Shown here piece after piece: positions 13,462-20,403 of a stretch of DNA of 20,805 bases. The DNA is taken from the NCBI GenBank assembly GCA_964361795.1, contig CAYIBZ010000008.1:1-20805 (forward strand), read 5' to 3'. The position numbers and the translations under genes are program-made. Under the pieces are notes generated by a model, which worked only from the letters and a program-made list of their open reading frames with translations, was not told the DNA's origin and ran no database searches. Position 1 is the stretch's first letter, and each line of letters begins with the position of its first letter. Source of the stretch: CAYIBZ01 sp964361795. GTDB taxonomy: Bacteria; Patescibacteriota; Minisyncoccia; UBA6257; WO2-44-18.

Positions 13462-13896
13462 ATGATTATCTACCTGGCAGCAGATCATGCGGGGTTCCAG
13501 TTAAAGAAAAAAATAAAAAAGTTTCTTGTCGAAAAAGGTTACCAAACAAAAGACTTCGGGGCTTTTTCTTATGACGAAAAAGATGATTATCCCGATTGGA
13601 TAAAGTTAGCGGCGGAAAAAATTTCCAAAAACCCAAGCGACCGGGCGATTATCTTGGGCGGTTCTGGTCAAGGTGAAGCAATGGTGGCAAATCGTTATAA
13701 AAATGTCCGGGCGGCAGTATTGTATAAATACGACAAGGATATCATTAAACTCTCCCGCGAACACAATAATGCGAATGTTCTTGCGCTCGGCGCCCGATTT
13801 TTGAAAGAAAAAGATGCCTTGAAAGCCGTTGAATTATGGTTAAGTACGGCATTCTCCGGTGAAGAACGCCACAAAAGAAGGATTGCGAAATTTTGA
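13462..13896 (+). CDS. rpiB: Ribose-5-phosphate isomerase B
   Basis: 144 aa from ATG 13462 (MIIYLAADHAGFQLKKKIKK), the family's standard start; an upstream ATG at 13453 lies inside the toxin gene. Substrate-binding D8-H9 and the loop GGSGQGEAMVANRYKNVRAA are clear. The catalytic Cys of E. coli RpiB is replaced by Gly (IILGGSG) and a Glu follows (E72), which is the pattern of the mycobacterial enzyme using Glu as base. It interconverts ribose 5-phosphate and ribulose 5-phosphate in the non-oxidative pentose phosphate pathway, matching Rpe and transketolase downstream. Transcription may read through from the toxin operon. Confidence 0.93.
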   Translation: MIIYLAADHAGFQLKKKIKKFLVEKGYQTKDFGAFSYDEKDDYPDWIKLAAEKISKNPSDRAIILGGSGQGEAMVANRYKNVRAAVLYKYDKDIIKLSREHNNANVLALGARFLKEKDALKAVELWLSTAFSGEERHKRRIAKF

Positions 13897-13910
13897 AAAT
13901 CAGTTAAAAT
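13883..13910 (+). promoter_or_regulatory. Promoter of the NUDIX gene
   Basis: TTGCGA (13883-13888), 16-bp spacer, TAAAAT (13905-13910), overlapping the end of rpiB. Unlike most promoters here it leaves a ~20-base leader, which contains an AAAGGA ribosome-binding site (13926-13931). Confidence 0.5.
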
Positions 13911-13934
13911 AACTCTGCTTCTTTGAAAGGAATA

Positions 13935-14420
13935 ATGATGTTGAAGCCGGTTATTCTTGGTCTCGACGCACAGCCATTTCCTTGTAAAGCCGCCGGCATT
14001 ATTGTCAGAAGCAAAGAAGATAAAACCTTGTTTGTTGACCGCCGGAAAGGAACATTGGGTTGGGCCTGTCCGGCAGGCCATTTGGAAACGGATTACTCGG
14101 ATGTTTTCGAGAAAGATTTTTTTGAGGATCCGGCTCACTGCGCTTGGCGTGAATTAAGAGAAGAGACGGCAGTAGTCTTGCCGGCATATCCAACGATTTT
14201 GAAATTGCATGCAAATATCGCTTACAACACCTGCGGCCGGCCAGCCGGTCAGGATGGCCACGAATGGTACGTGTATTATAGCGAAGTGGATGATGACCAC
14301 GTTGAGTTGAAAGAACCGGATAAGCACCGAGGTATCGGTTGGTTCAAGCGTCAGGAAATCCAGGCGCTTGAGCTTGAGCCAGTTTGGCGGTTAATACTAA
14401 ATCATCTTCAAATTATTTAA
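13935..14420 (+). CDS. NUDIX hydrolase
   Basis: 161 aa from ATG 13935 (or 160 from the adjacent ATG 13938); AAAGGA just upstream sets the start. The fold begins AAGIIVRSKEDKTLFVDRRK and the Nudix helix is CAWRELREETAV, giving the metal-binding REL-REE signature. Between the opening GHLE and REL there are 9 more residues than the canonical GX5EX7REUXEEXGU allows (GHLETDYSDVFEKDFFEDPA), so the loop is enlarged while the metal ligands remain. It likely cleaves a nucleoside diphosphate linked to some moiety; the substrate is unknown. It ends in a clear terminator and is a one-gene unit. Confidence 0.85.
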   Translation: MMLKPVILGLDAQPFPCKAAGIIVRSKEDKTLFVDRRKGTLGWACPAGHLETDYSDVFEKDFFEDPAHCAWRELREETAVVLPAYPTILKLHANIAYNTCGRPAGQDGHEWYVYYSEVDDDHVELKEPDKHRGIGWFKRQEIQALELEPVWRLILNHLQII

Positions 14421-14446
14421 GCGGCTCTTGGGAGTCGCTTTTTATT
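14421..14446 (+). terminator. Intrinsic terminator after the NUDIX gene
   Basis: Stem GCGGCTC/GAGTCGC (one G:T pair), loop TTGG, then TTTTTATT, starting immediately after the stop codon. Confidence 0.85.
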
Positions 14447-14455
14447 CTCCTTCGC

Positions 14456-14565
14456 CCAGTACCTAATCTTGCGCATGGTACTGGACTTCGCCCTACAGTA
14501 TGAGCGTAAAAAGGAGGAGGAGGTGCCTCCTTCGAAACGGTGCTTTCACATGTGAAAGCACCGTT
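14456..14565 (+). repeat. Three consecutive hairpins upstream of a reverse-transcriptase fragment
   Basis: CCAGTACC/GGTACTGG (14456-14463 and 14477-14484); AAGGAGG/CCTCCTT (14511-14517 and 14526-14532); and a perfect 30-bp palindrome at 14536-14565 with arms AACGGTGCTTTCACA and TGTGAAAGCACCGTT. No protein-coding similarity is visible in this interval. It could be a structured RNA or the scar of a retroelement insertion. Confidence 0.6.
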
Positions 14566-14863
14566 GAAAGATTTACTTCATAAAATAGACGACTTTCTAA
14601 AAAACAACCTTAAATTATCCCTTCATCCTGATAAAGTTTTTATCAAAACCCTTGCTTCCGGAGTGGATTATCTTGGCTGGGTTCATTTTCCGGATCACAG
14701 AATTGTACGTACTGCGACAAAACGAAGAATGCTGAAGCGAATAAAGGAGAATCATAAAAACGAAACTCTGCAGTCATATTTGGGACTTTTGAGGCATGGG
14801 AGTACTAATCAACTTAAAGCAACAATGTTAAGCTATAGAAATGCAAGTAATTCCTGCTATTAA
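14563..14863 (+). pseudogene. C-terminal remnant of a reverse transcriptase
   Basis: An open frame running from before 14540 to 14863 encodes about 95 residues resembling only the end of a bacterial reverse transcriptase: LHKIDDFLKNNLKLSLHPDK, then ASGVDYLGWVHFPDHRIVRT followed by ATKRRMLKRI and LQSYLGLLRHG. This is the thumb-proximal LxLHPxK...GVDFLG region of diversity-generating-retroelement or related RTs. The catalytic palm with its YADD/YVDD box is absent, and similarity begins just after the 30-bp palindrome, so the gene is 5'-truncated and dead. Its last 23 bases overlap rpe in another frame, so the final residues are read-through. No variable/template repeat pair was found nearby. 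Confidence 0.7.
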
Positions 14864-15461
14864 CGCTAAAGATCGCGCAACCGCGGAAGAACAAATCAAA
14901 ATCTTTTTAGAATTTTCAGATTTGGCTCATCTAGATGTTACCGATGGATTTTTTTCACGGGAAAAACTTTGGGGTTCGCCAGAAGAGCTGCGGCAATTAA
15001 AAATTGAAAATTTAAAATTGAAAATTGAGGCGCACTTGATGGTCCAAGAACCAGAAAAAGCCATTGACCAATGGCTATCGGCTGGAGCGAAAAAAGTAAT
15101 TATTCATTTAGAGGCCATAAAAAATGACGCGGATATTTATGGCGAAGAAATTGCCATAGCAATCAATCCGGAAACACCGGCTCACAAGCTTTTAAAATAT
15201 AAAGATAAAGTTAAACAATGCCTTTTATTGGCGGTAAAGCCGGGCCCATCGGGCCAGAAATTCGATCCGGCCGCGTTGGAAAAGATTAAATTCTTACGGT
15301 CAAACTGGCCTAATGTTATAATAGAAGTGGACGGCGGAATCAACCCGGAAACCGCTAAGTTATGCAAAGACGCGGGAGCGGATATCGTGGTATCGGGATC
15401 ATATATATTTGGCAGCCCCGATCCGGAGAAAGCATACCAAAAGCTCACTGCTCTTAAATAA
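14841..15461 (+). CDS. rpe: Ribulose-phosphate 3-epimerase
   Basis: 206 aa TIM barrel, slightly short for the family. Metal ligands are H30 and D32 (HLDVTDG), H65 (EAHLMV) and D164 (IEVDGGIN); the phosphate-binding loops are VKPGPSGQKF and GADIVVSGSYIF. It interconverts ribulose and xylulose 5-phosphate and feeds the transketolase encoded next. The usual GFGGQ loop is GPSGQ. Residues 52-63 (QLKIENLKLKIE) come from an AT-rich stretch like the intergenic repeats nearby, suggesting a small repeat insertion. The start lies within the RT remnant, so the original upstream promoter may have been lost to that insertion. Confidence 0.92.
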   Translation: MQVIPAINAKDRATAEEQIKIFLEFSDLAHLDVTDGFFSREKLWGSPEELRQLKIENLKLKIEAHLMVQEPEKAIDQWLSAGAKKVIIHLEAIKNDADIYGEEIAIAINPETPAHKLLKYKDKVKQCLLLAVKPGPSGQKFDPAALEKIKFLRSNWPNVIIEVDGGINPETAKLCKDAGADIVVSGSYIFGSPDPEKAYQKLTALK

Positions 15462-15618
15462 CGAATTTCAAAGCTCAAATGTCAAATCAAGCTCAAAATC
15501 TAAAATCCAAAACATTTAGTCATTTGAACTTTGCCTGCCTGCCGGTAGGCATGGCCTGTCTGCCAGCAAGGCAGGAATTTTATTTGTCATTTGGATTTTG
15601 TCATTGGGATTTTATGCC
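15462..15618 (+). repeat. Intergenic repeat cluster before the transketolase N gene
   Basis: AT-rich segments at both ends carry near-inverted words (TCTAAAATCCAAAAC on the left; ATTTGGATTTTGTCA on the right), around a GC-rich hairpin TTGCCTGCC (15531-15539)/GGCAGG (15570-15575) with an inner TGCC-GGTA-GGCA stem. No gene is visible. The form resembles a small non-autonomous repeat. Confidence 0.6.
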
Positions 15619-16482
15619 ATGCTAGAGCCCTTACACGAAAAAAAATTAGAGTTTTTAGAAGAAAAAGCGAACGAAATTCGCCAAGATATTATTGAAATGC
15701 TGTTGCAGGCTGGTTCCGGCCATTCAGCCGGCCCATTGGGCATGACGGATATTTTCACCGCTTTTTATTTTCATATTTTGCGGCATGACCCCAAAAATCC
15801 CGACTGGCCGGATCGAGATCGGCTTATTTTATCCAACGGACATATTTGTCCCGCCCGCTATGTAGCGATGGCGCACGCTGGCTATCTTCCTTTGGAGGAA
15901 CTGAAAACTTTAAGAAAAATCAATTCTCGGCTTCAAGGCCATCCCCATCGCGCGGCTTTGCCGGGCGTTGAAACCACTTCCGGGCCATTGGGATCCGGCA
16001 TGTCGCAGGCGGTAGGCATGGCTTTAGCCGCTAAATTGGATAAAAAGAAATATCGCGTTTATTGCCTGACATCCGATGGAGAGCATGACGCGGGTAATAC
16101 TTGGGAAGCGATTATGTTCGCCGGAAAAAATAAAATTAACAATTTAACCGTTGTCATTGATCGCAATAATATCCAGATTGACGGATTCACCGAAAACATA
16201 ATGCCGCTGGAGCCGTTAAAAGAAAAATATGAATCGTTTAATTGGCATGTTTTGGAGGTTGACGGCCATAATATTGAAAAATTTGTTGACGCGATTAATG
16301 AAGCGAGAGCAGTTTACGAGAAGCCAACCGTAATTATCGCGCACACTATTCCGGGAAAGGGCGTGAGTTTTATGGAAAATGATTATCTCTGGCACGGAAA
16401 ACCGCCTAATGCCGAGGAAGCGAAGAAAGCATTAGCGGAATTGAGGACGTTGCAGGGTAAAATAGAATCTGAACACGAATAA
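15619..16482 (+). CDS. tkt: Transketolase, N-terminal subunit
   Basis: 287 aa from ATG 15619; a TTG start at 15598 would lie in the repeat. It contains the thiamine-diphosphate half: QAGSGHSAGPLGMTDIFTAF (H35), SNGHICPARY (H75), the cofactor/metal motif SDGEHDAGNTWEA (usually GDGE; here Ser replaces the first Gly) with N183-N184 (DRNN), and HTIPGKGVSF. With the C subunit encoded 95 bases downstream it transfers two-carbon units between sugar phosphates. Split transketolases are common in Patescibacteria and archaea. The pyrimidine-binding half is absent here, so the two products must assemble together. Confidence 0.94.
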   Translation: MLEPLHEKKLEFLEEKANEIRQDIIEMLLQAGSGHSAGPLGMTDIFTAFYFHILRHDPKNPDWPDRDRLILSNGHICPARYVAMAHAGYLPLEELKTLRKINSRLQGHPHRAALPGVETTSGPLGSGMSQAVGMALAAKLDKKKYRVYCLTSDGEHDAGNTWEAIMFAGKNKINNLTVVIDRNNIQIDGFTENIMPLEPLKEKYESFNWHVLEVDGHNIEKFVDAINEARAVYEKPTVIIAHTIPGKGVSFMENDYLWHGKPPNAEEAKKALAELRTLQGKIESEHE

Positions 16483-16577
16483 AAAAATTTCCAATTCTCA
16501 ATTACCAAACAGTTTGAAAATTAAAACATTTAAACATTCAATGAAAATTAGTCATTGTAAATTGTAAATTAATTTCC
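16483..16577 (+). repeat. AT-rich low-complexity spacer between transketolase subunits
   Basis: Made of TTGAAAATTAAAACATTTAA and TGTAAATTGTAAATTAATTT-like words, similar in style to 15462-15500 and to a segment inside rpe. No promoter, gene or terminator is evident. Confidence 0.4.
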
Positions 16578-17567
16578 ATGCTCAACAAAGACGCAAAACT
16601 AAATCCGAAAATTTTTGACAAAGATATAGAAATGAAGCCCAGTCGCGATGGTTATGGCGATGGTTTGGTGATAGCCGGAGAAAATAATGATAATGTCGTG
16701 GTTTTAAGCGCCGATCTTACAGAGTCTACTCGATCGCTCAAATTCTCCGAGAAATTCCCGGAAAGATTTTTTGAAATTGGCGTGGCGGAGCAAAATATGG
16801 CCGCTATCGCCGCCGGCCTTGGCATTTCCGGCAAAATTCCTTTTATGTCTTCTTACGCGACTTTTTCGCCGGGCCGCAATTGGGAGCAAATTCGCACTAC
16901 GATCGCGTACAACGATTCCAATGTGAAAATTGCCGGCCATCACGCTGGCTTGATGACTGGCCCTGACGGCGCCACTCATGAAGCAACGGAAGATATCGCG
17001 ATTATGCGGGCATTGCCCAATATGCGAGTTTTAGTTCCCTGCGATGCCATTGAAGCGAAAAAGGCAACTGTAGCGGCCGCGAAATTATGGGGGCCGACTT
17101 ATATTCGTTTTTCGCGGGAAAAATCGCCTGTGATTACTACCGAAAATACTCCATTCCTGCCCGGTAAAATAGAAGTTTTTTGGCAAGGAAAGAAACCAGA
17201 AGCTGCCATTTTTGTTTGCGGAGTGCTCGTTCACAACGCTTTGAAAGCCGCCAAAGAATTGGAAGATGAGGGCGTTTCGTCAGTTGTTTTGAATATACAT
17301 ACCATCAAGCCAATTGATGAAGAAACAATTGCCGAAGTAGCCAAAAAAACCGGCGCTGTAGTTACTGTGGAAGAACATCAAATTATGGGGGGACTTGGCG
17401 GGGCGGTGGCGGAAGTTTTAACAAAACGAGCGCCAGTTCCGCAGGAATTTGTCGGCATGCAGAACACTTTCGGAGAATCCGGCAATCCTTGGGACTTAAT
17501 TGAGAAATACGGAATGGGCGTCAAAGATATAAAGGCGGCGGTGAAAAAGGTATTGCGGAGAAAATAA
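16578..17567 (+). CDS. tkt: Transketolase, C-terminal subunit
   Basis: 329 aa, the pyrimidine-binding and C-terminal domains. Catalytic glutamate E71 in FEIGVAEQNMAAIAAGL activates thiamine diphosphate; SSYATFSPGRNWEQIRTTIA and HHAGLMTGPDGATHEATEDI are the usual conserved stretches. The C-terminal domain includes IHTIKPIDEETIAEVAKKTG and EEHQIMGGLGGAVAEVL. It pairs with the N subunit just upstream. A DXS-like or 2-oxoacid E1-beta-like reading is less likely because of the full transketolase C-terminal pattern and the pentose-phosphate context. Ends in a bidirectional terminator. Confidence 0.94.
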   Translation: MLNKDAKLNPKIFDKDIEMKPSRDGYGDGLVIAGENNDNVVVLSADLTESTRSLKFSEKFPERFFEIGVAEQNMAAIAAGLGISGKIPFMSSYATFSPGRNWEQIRTTIAYNDSNVKIAGHHAGLMTGPDGATHEATEDIAIMRALPNMRVLVPCDAIEAKKATVAAAKLWGPTYIRFSREKSPVITTENTPFLPGKIEVFWQGKKPEAAIFVCGVLVHNALKAAKELEDEGVSSVVLNIHTIKPIDEETIAEVAKKTGAVVTVEEHQIMGGLGGAVAEVLTKRAPVPQEFVGMQNTFGESGNPWDLIEKYGMGVKDIKAAVKKVLRRK

Positions 17568-17599
17568 AAAAGCCAAGGCGTTTGAACCTTGGCTTTTTG
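17567..17599. terminator. Bidirectional intrinsic terminator
   Basis: AAAAAGCCAAGG (17567-17578) and CCTTGGCTTTTT (17587-17598) around the loop CGTTTGAA. The T-run serves transketolase on the plus strand, and the complementary A-run serves the minus-strand gene at 17610. Confidence 0.9.
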
Positions 17600-17609
17600 G
17601 TGTGTGGCA

Positions 17610-17912
17610 TCACCCGTAGATCAGCTTCTCCTCCGCTTGCACAGCCTCCATATCGAGGATCTCCCATTCACTCAGAAATTCCTCTGGGGAAATCCTGAAG
17701 TTGGTGAAGTGCCATGTATTACTTGCTTCTAGATCGGGCCACAGAATCCATCGCGGCGGATAATCCCCTTCGCACCCGGGAGCGTGAGGAACGCGTCTGA
17801 TATCCTCCCAGAGCAGAGCCTTTCCACTTTTCCCCCAGCTCTTTGGTCGAATGAGGGTTTTTCTCCACTGCTCGCTTTTCAGCACTTCTCCGCAGGCCGC
17901 TAAGAAGTCCAA
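17610..17912 (-). CDS. Small foreign-looking protein, possibly Tad2/DUF2829-like
   Basis: 100 aa from a TTG codon at 17912. A strong AAAGGAGG (17918-17925) lies five bases upstream, and a consensus promoter farther up decides this start. It opens MDFLAACGEVLKSEQWRKTL, then IRPKSWGKSGKALLWEDIRR, and ends in ISPEEFLSEWEILDMEAVQA. Tryptophan is abundant (W16, W26, W35, W56, W59, W67 and W82). The opening F-x-A...L...RP-x-W and closing EEFLxEWE resemble the phage-linked DUF2829/Tad2 family (Thoeris anti-defence), but the match is weak and from memory. Base composition and signals are unlike its neighbours, suggesting recent transfer. Function otherwise unknown. Confidence 0.6.
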   Translation of the reverse strand: MDFLAACGEVLKSEQWRKTLIRPKSWGKSGKALLWEDIRRVPHAPGCEGDYPPRWILWPDLEASNTWHFTNFRISPEEFLSEWEILDMEAVQAEEKLIYG

Positions 17913-17917
17913 GTCTT

Positions 17918-17925
17918 CCTCCTTT
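17918..17925 (-). promoter_or_regulatory. Strong Shine-Dalgarno for the TTG-start gene
   Basis: AAAGGAGG on the minus strand, five bases before TTG 17912. It is the best ribosome-binding site in the window and the reason for accepting a non-ATG start. Confidence 0.8.
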
Positions 17926-17969
17926 TATAAGAGCTACTAACAAAGGCACCATGCCATTGTTACGCAGTA

Positions 17970-17998
17970 AGCATAGCATACTTTCTGATGCGTGTCAA
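17970..17998 (-). promoter_or_regulatory. Consensus sigma-70 promoter of the minus-strand gene
   Basis: On the minus strand TTGACA (17993-17998), 17-bp spacer, TATGCT (17970-17975). The leader would be about 50 bases and contains the strong Shine-Dalgarno. Confidence 0.8.
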
Positions 17999-18082
17999 TA
18001 CCACCTCGTCTTGGCAAAAGTCGGTATCTGACGGTCCATAATAGAAAAAGCTTTATGTGTATAATAAATTTTCCGGTTCATT

Positions 18083-18088
18083 TATAAT
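18083..18088 (+). promoter_or_regulatory. -10 element of the PfkB gene
   Basis: TATAAT ends seven bases before ATG 18096; another TATAAT sits at 18060-18065. The -35 regions are poor. AAGGA in the gap could be a ribosome-binding site for the longer transcript from the upstream -10. Confidence 0.5.
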
Positions 18089-18095
18089 AAGGAAT

Positions 18096-19109
18096 ATGTT
18101 CGATGTTATAGCAATTGGATCCACGACCCAAGACCATTTTTTGAAAGCAAATTATAAATTGATTGATTGGCCGGAAACGCCGCTGAAAAAAGCGATTGTT
18201 TTGCCGTTTGGAGAAAAATTAAGCATTGATACGGCGTACGTCACGATTGGAGGCAACGCGGTGAATGCCAGCGTCACTTTTGCCCGGCAAGGATTCAAAA
18301 CCGCCGCCGTTGCCAAGCTTGGCAACGATTCTTCCGCGGAAGATATTAAAAATCGTCTCAAAAAAGAAGGTGTAAACACGAAGCAAATAGCCCACTCCCA
18401 AGAAAAACCAACCGCCTTTTCCGTTCTTTTACTGAAAGACGGCGAACGCACTATTCTAGGTTATCATGGCGCCTCAGACACTTTAATGCTGGAGGACTTA
18501 AATTTAAAAAAACTCAAAGCCAAGTGGTGGTATGTTTCTCTCGCGGGAGAGTCGGATAAAATTTACTTAGATCTTATTAAATTTGCCAAAGAGAATGGCA
18601 TTAAAGTCGCCTTCAATCCCAGCGGGCATCATTTGGCGCATAAAAGACAGGAAATTGCGGATTCCTTAAAAGATTTATCTTTTGTAGTGATGAATGAAGG
18701 AGAAGCCGCGACTCTAACGGGCGTCTCTTTTGAAAACCCGGAAGCGGTTTTCAAAAAATTGGATGAATGGACGCCGGGAATTGCGGCAATCACCAACGGC
18801 GATCTGGGAGTAACCGTTTCCGACGGGAAAAATATGTATCGCGCCGGCATTTTTAAAGAACAAAAATTAGTAGATCGCACCGGAGCAGGGGACGCTTTTG
18901 GCAGTGGTTTCGTCGCCGGTCTTTTACATCAACGCTCAACTTCCAACATCGAACCCCCAACAGTTGAAGCAATAAAATACGCCATCCGGCTAGCCACCGC
19001 TAACGCGGCATCGGTGGTAGAGCATATCGGCGCGACGGAAGGTACGCTGACTAAACAACAATTTGAAACAGACCCGAGATGGCAAAATCTGGCAATAGAA
19101 ATAAAATGA
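18096..19109 (+). CDS. PfkB-family carbohydrate kinase
   Basis: 337 aa from ATG 18096; an in-frame GTG at 18057 is upstream of the TATAAT and less likely. PfkB signature 1 GGNAVNASVTFARQG (52-66) and signature 2 DRTGAGDAFGSGF (260-272) with the catalytic base D266; MNEGEAATLTG (about 199-209) is the usual nucleotide-side loop. It phosphorylates a sugar or nucleoside with ATP. Ribokinase, a sugar-phosphate kinase or adenosine kinase are all possible; closeness to aldolase and transketolase suggests a sugar or sugar phosphate. Its stop overlaps the next gene by ATGA. Confidence 0.9.
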   Translation: MFDVIAIGSTTQDHFLKANYKLIDWPETPLKKAIVLPFGEKLSIDTAYVTIGGNAVNASVTFARQGFKTAAVAKLGNDSSAEDIKNRLKKEGVNTKQIAHSQEKPTAFSVLLLKDGERTILGYHGASDTLMLEDLNLKKLKAKWWYVSLAGESDKIYLDLIKFAKENGIKVAFNPSGHHLAHKRQEIADSLKDLSFVVMNEGEAATLTGVSFENPEAVFKKLDEWTPGIAAITNGDLGVTVSDGKNMYRAGIFKEQKLVDRTGAGDAFGSGFVAGLLHQRSTSNIEPPTVEAIKYAIRLATANAASVVEHIGATEGTLTKQQFETDPRWQNLAIEIK

Positions 19110-20395
19110 ATCCCGTTAGAGACGGAAAGAATGGTTATCAAGAAAAATTAGCGGCGATTTTACGTACTGACAAGCATACTCTTGCCAGTTTAGAATCCCA
19201 GCTTGAAAAAATCACCGGTAAAGTCGGTGTTTTTCAATTGATAGCCGAAGAGAACGAACGTTTAGTAAGAGAAAAACTTAATCTTTTAGCCGTTGGCCCA
19301 AAACCAAACGCCCACGAAGTTTATGACGCGTTGATTAGTAAAATTGAGTCAGACGACGTCGCGTTATCTAAGTATCTCAATGTTGGCAAGCAATCATTTG
19401 AAGAAACGGCAAAAAAAGTTGTTGAACTTATTAATAAATTCCATCCGCCGCGGGCAGGATTTTTTTTGAAACTTGAAAAAGCGCGCCAGCTTTTGATTGC
19501 CGAGCCGCCAAAAAAAGTTATGACGGCGCTGGGGTACAACTATATTGAAGAAATGCTGAAAAAAGAAGATTTACTGGAGATTTATAGTGCCATCCGATTT
19601 TTGGAAGATCCGGCATGGCAAAATACGGTTTTTTTTAAGCACTACGAAACTTTGCATCCGGATGATTTTGAAGAGCGCGATATGGAAATCCGCGTGCTCC
19701 ATCCGAAATGGGCTCGGGCGGCGGAAAAATTTGTCGCTAAAAAATATCACAATGTCAGTCATTTGAAAGAGTTGGGGGTAATTTTCGTAATCCCAATCTT
19801 TCTGGGAATTTCCGGAGAAACTCTTCGGCTAGTCAGTTTGTTGCTTCATTATTTTCACGAGGTTCAATATTATTCCGATTTATTTTTAAGATTCAAAAAT
19901 GACCATGAAAATTTTCCGAGGGCTCTGATTGCATTGTTAAGAGGAGATGTAATTGAACAGCGATTGCCTCCGCAGACAATAGAAACCGAAAGGCCGCGTT
20001 TTCTAGTTGTTCAGCGTTATTTAGCTAAAGACGACGAAAACGACTGGCGTCTTTTTGAGCCGCACATTAATCCCGAAGCGATGCATTGGGAAAAAGCGGA
20101 AGAAGAAATTGTTGCGCTTGGATTAAAGATGCCGGGTTTTGAAAATGGGCTGGAATTTTGGAAAGGGCTTGGTTCAATTGGCGATTTTTTTATGGATGAA
20201 ACTAATACGCCCATTTTATTAAGTTTTAATATCGTAGATACAGTCATGGCTTTGGTGAAACAAAAAGAACTCATCAAATATCTTTATCATCACCAAGAAT
20301 CTCTTTGGAATAAAATTTTTGTTGCTTATTTTAGCCGGGCGAAACTGGAAGAATACAGTAAAAAGCATATATTGAAAGGATGGTTTGAAATTTAG
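19106..20395 (+). CDS. Conserved-looking 429-aa protein of unknown function
   Basis: I do not recognise this protein. It is mostly helical and soluble, with no signal peptide. Landmarks are an N-terminal helical part (GKVGVFQLIAEENERLVREK), HPPRAGFFLKLEKARQLL, LHPKWARAAEKFVAKKYHNV, a short hydrophobic run IFVIPIFLGIS, the histidine- and tyrosine-rich LLLHYFHEVQYYSDLFLRFK, and near the end LIKYLYHHQESLWNKIF. The ATG at 19106 overlaps the kinase stop (ATGA) and is preferred over 19079. The first residues, MNPVRD, are encoded by a copy of the CCCGTTAGAGAC repeat, so the native N-terminus may have been replaced. Its position between a sugar kinase and aldolase suggests a link to carbohydrate metabolism, by context only. 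Confidence 0.8.
   Translation: MNPVRDGKNGYQEKLAAILRTDKHTLASLESQLEKITGKVGVFQLIAEENERLVREKLNLLAVGPKPNAHEVYDALISKIESDDVALSKYLNVGKQSFEETAKKVVELINKFHPPRAGFFLKLEKARQLLIAEPPKKVMTALGYNYIEEMLKKEDLLEIYSAIRFLEDPAWQNTVFFKHYETLHPDDFEERDMEIRVLHPKWARAAEKFVAKKYHNVSHLKELGVIFVIPIFLGISGETLRLVSLLLHYFHEVQYYSDLFLRFKNDHENFPRALIALLRGDVIEQRLPPQTIETERPRFLVVQRYLAKDDENDWRLFEPHINPEAMHWEKAEEEIVALGLKMPGFENGLEFWKGLGSIGDFFMDETNTPILLSFNIVDTVMALVKQKELIKYLYHHQESLWNKIFVAYFSRAKLEEYSKKHILKGWFEI
19110..19123 (+). repeat. CCCGTTAGAGAC repeat copy at a gene start
   Basis: ATCCCGTTAGAGAC, identical to the left end of the element at 9857. It encodes residues of the MNPVRD N-terminus of the 429-aa protein. Confidence 0.8.
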
Positions 20396-20403
20396 TCAAT
20401 CAA

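Noticed and set aside
14477..14556. Short plus-strand frame starting MVLDFALQYERKK
   Set aside because: Ends at a TGA inside the 30-bp palindrome and overlaps three hairpins; no similarity to known retroelement proteins that I can see.
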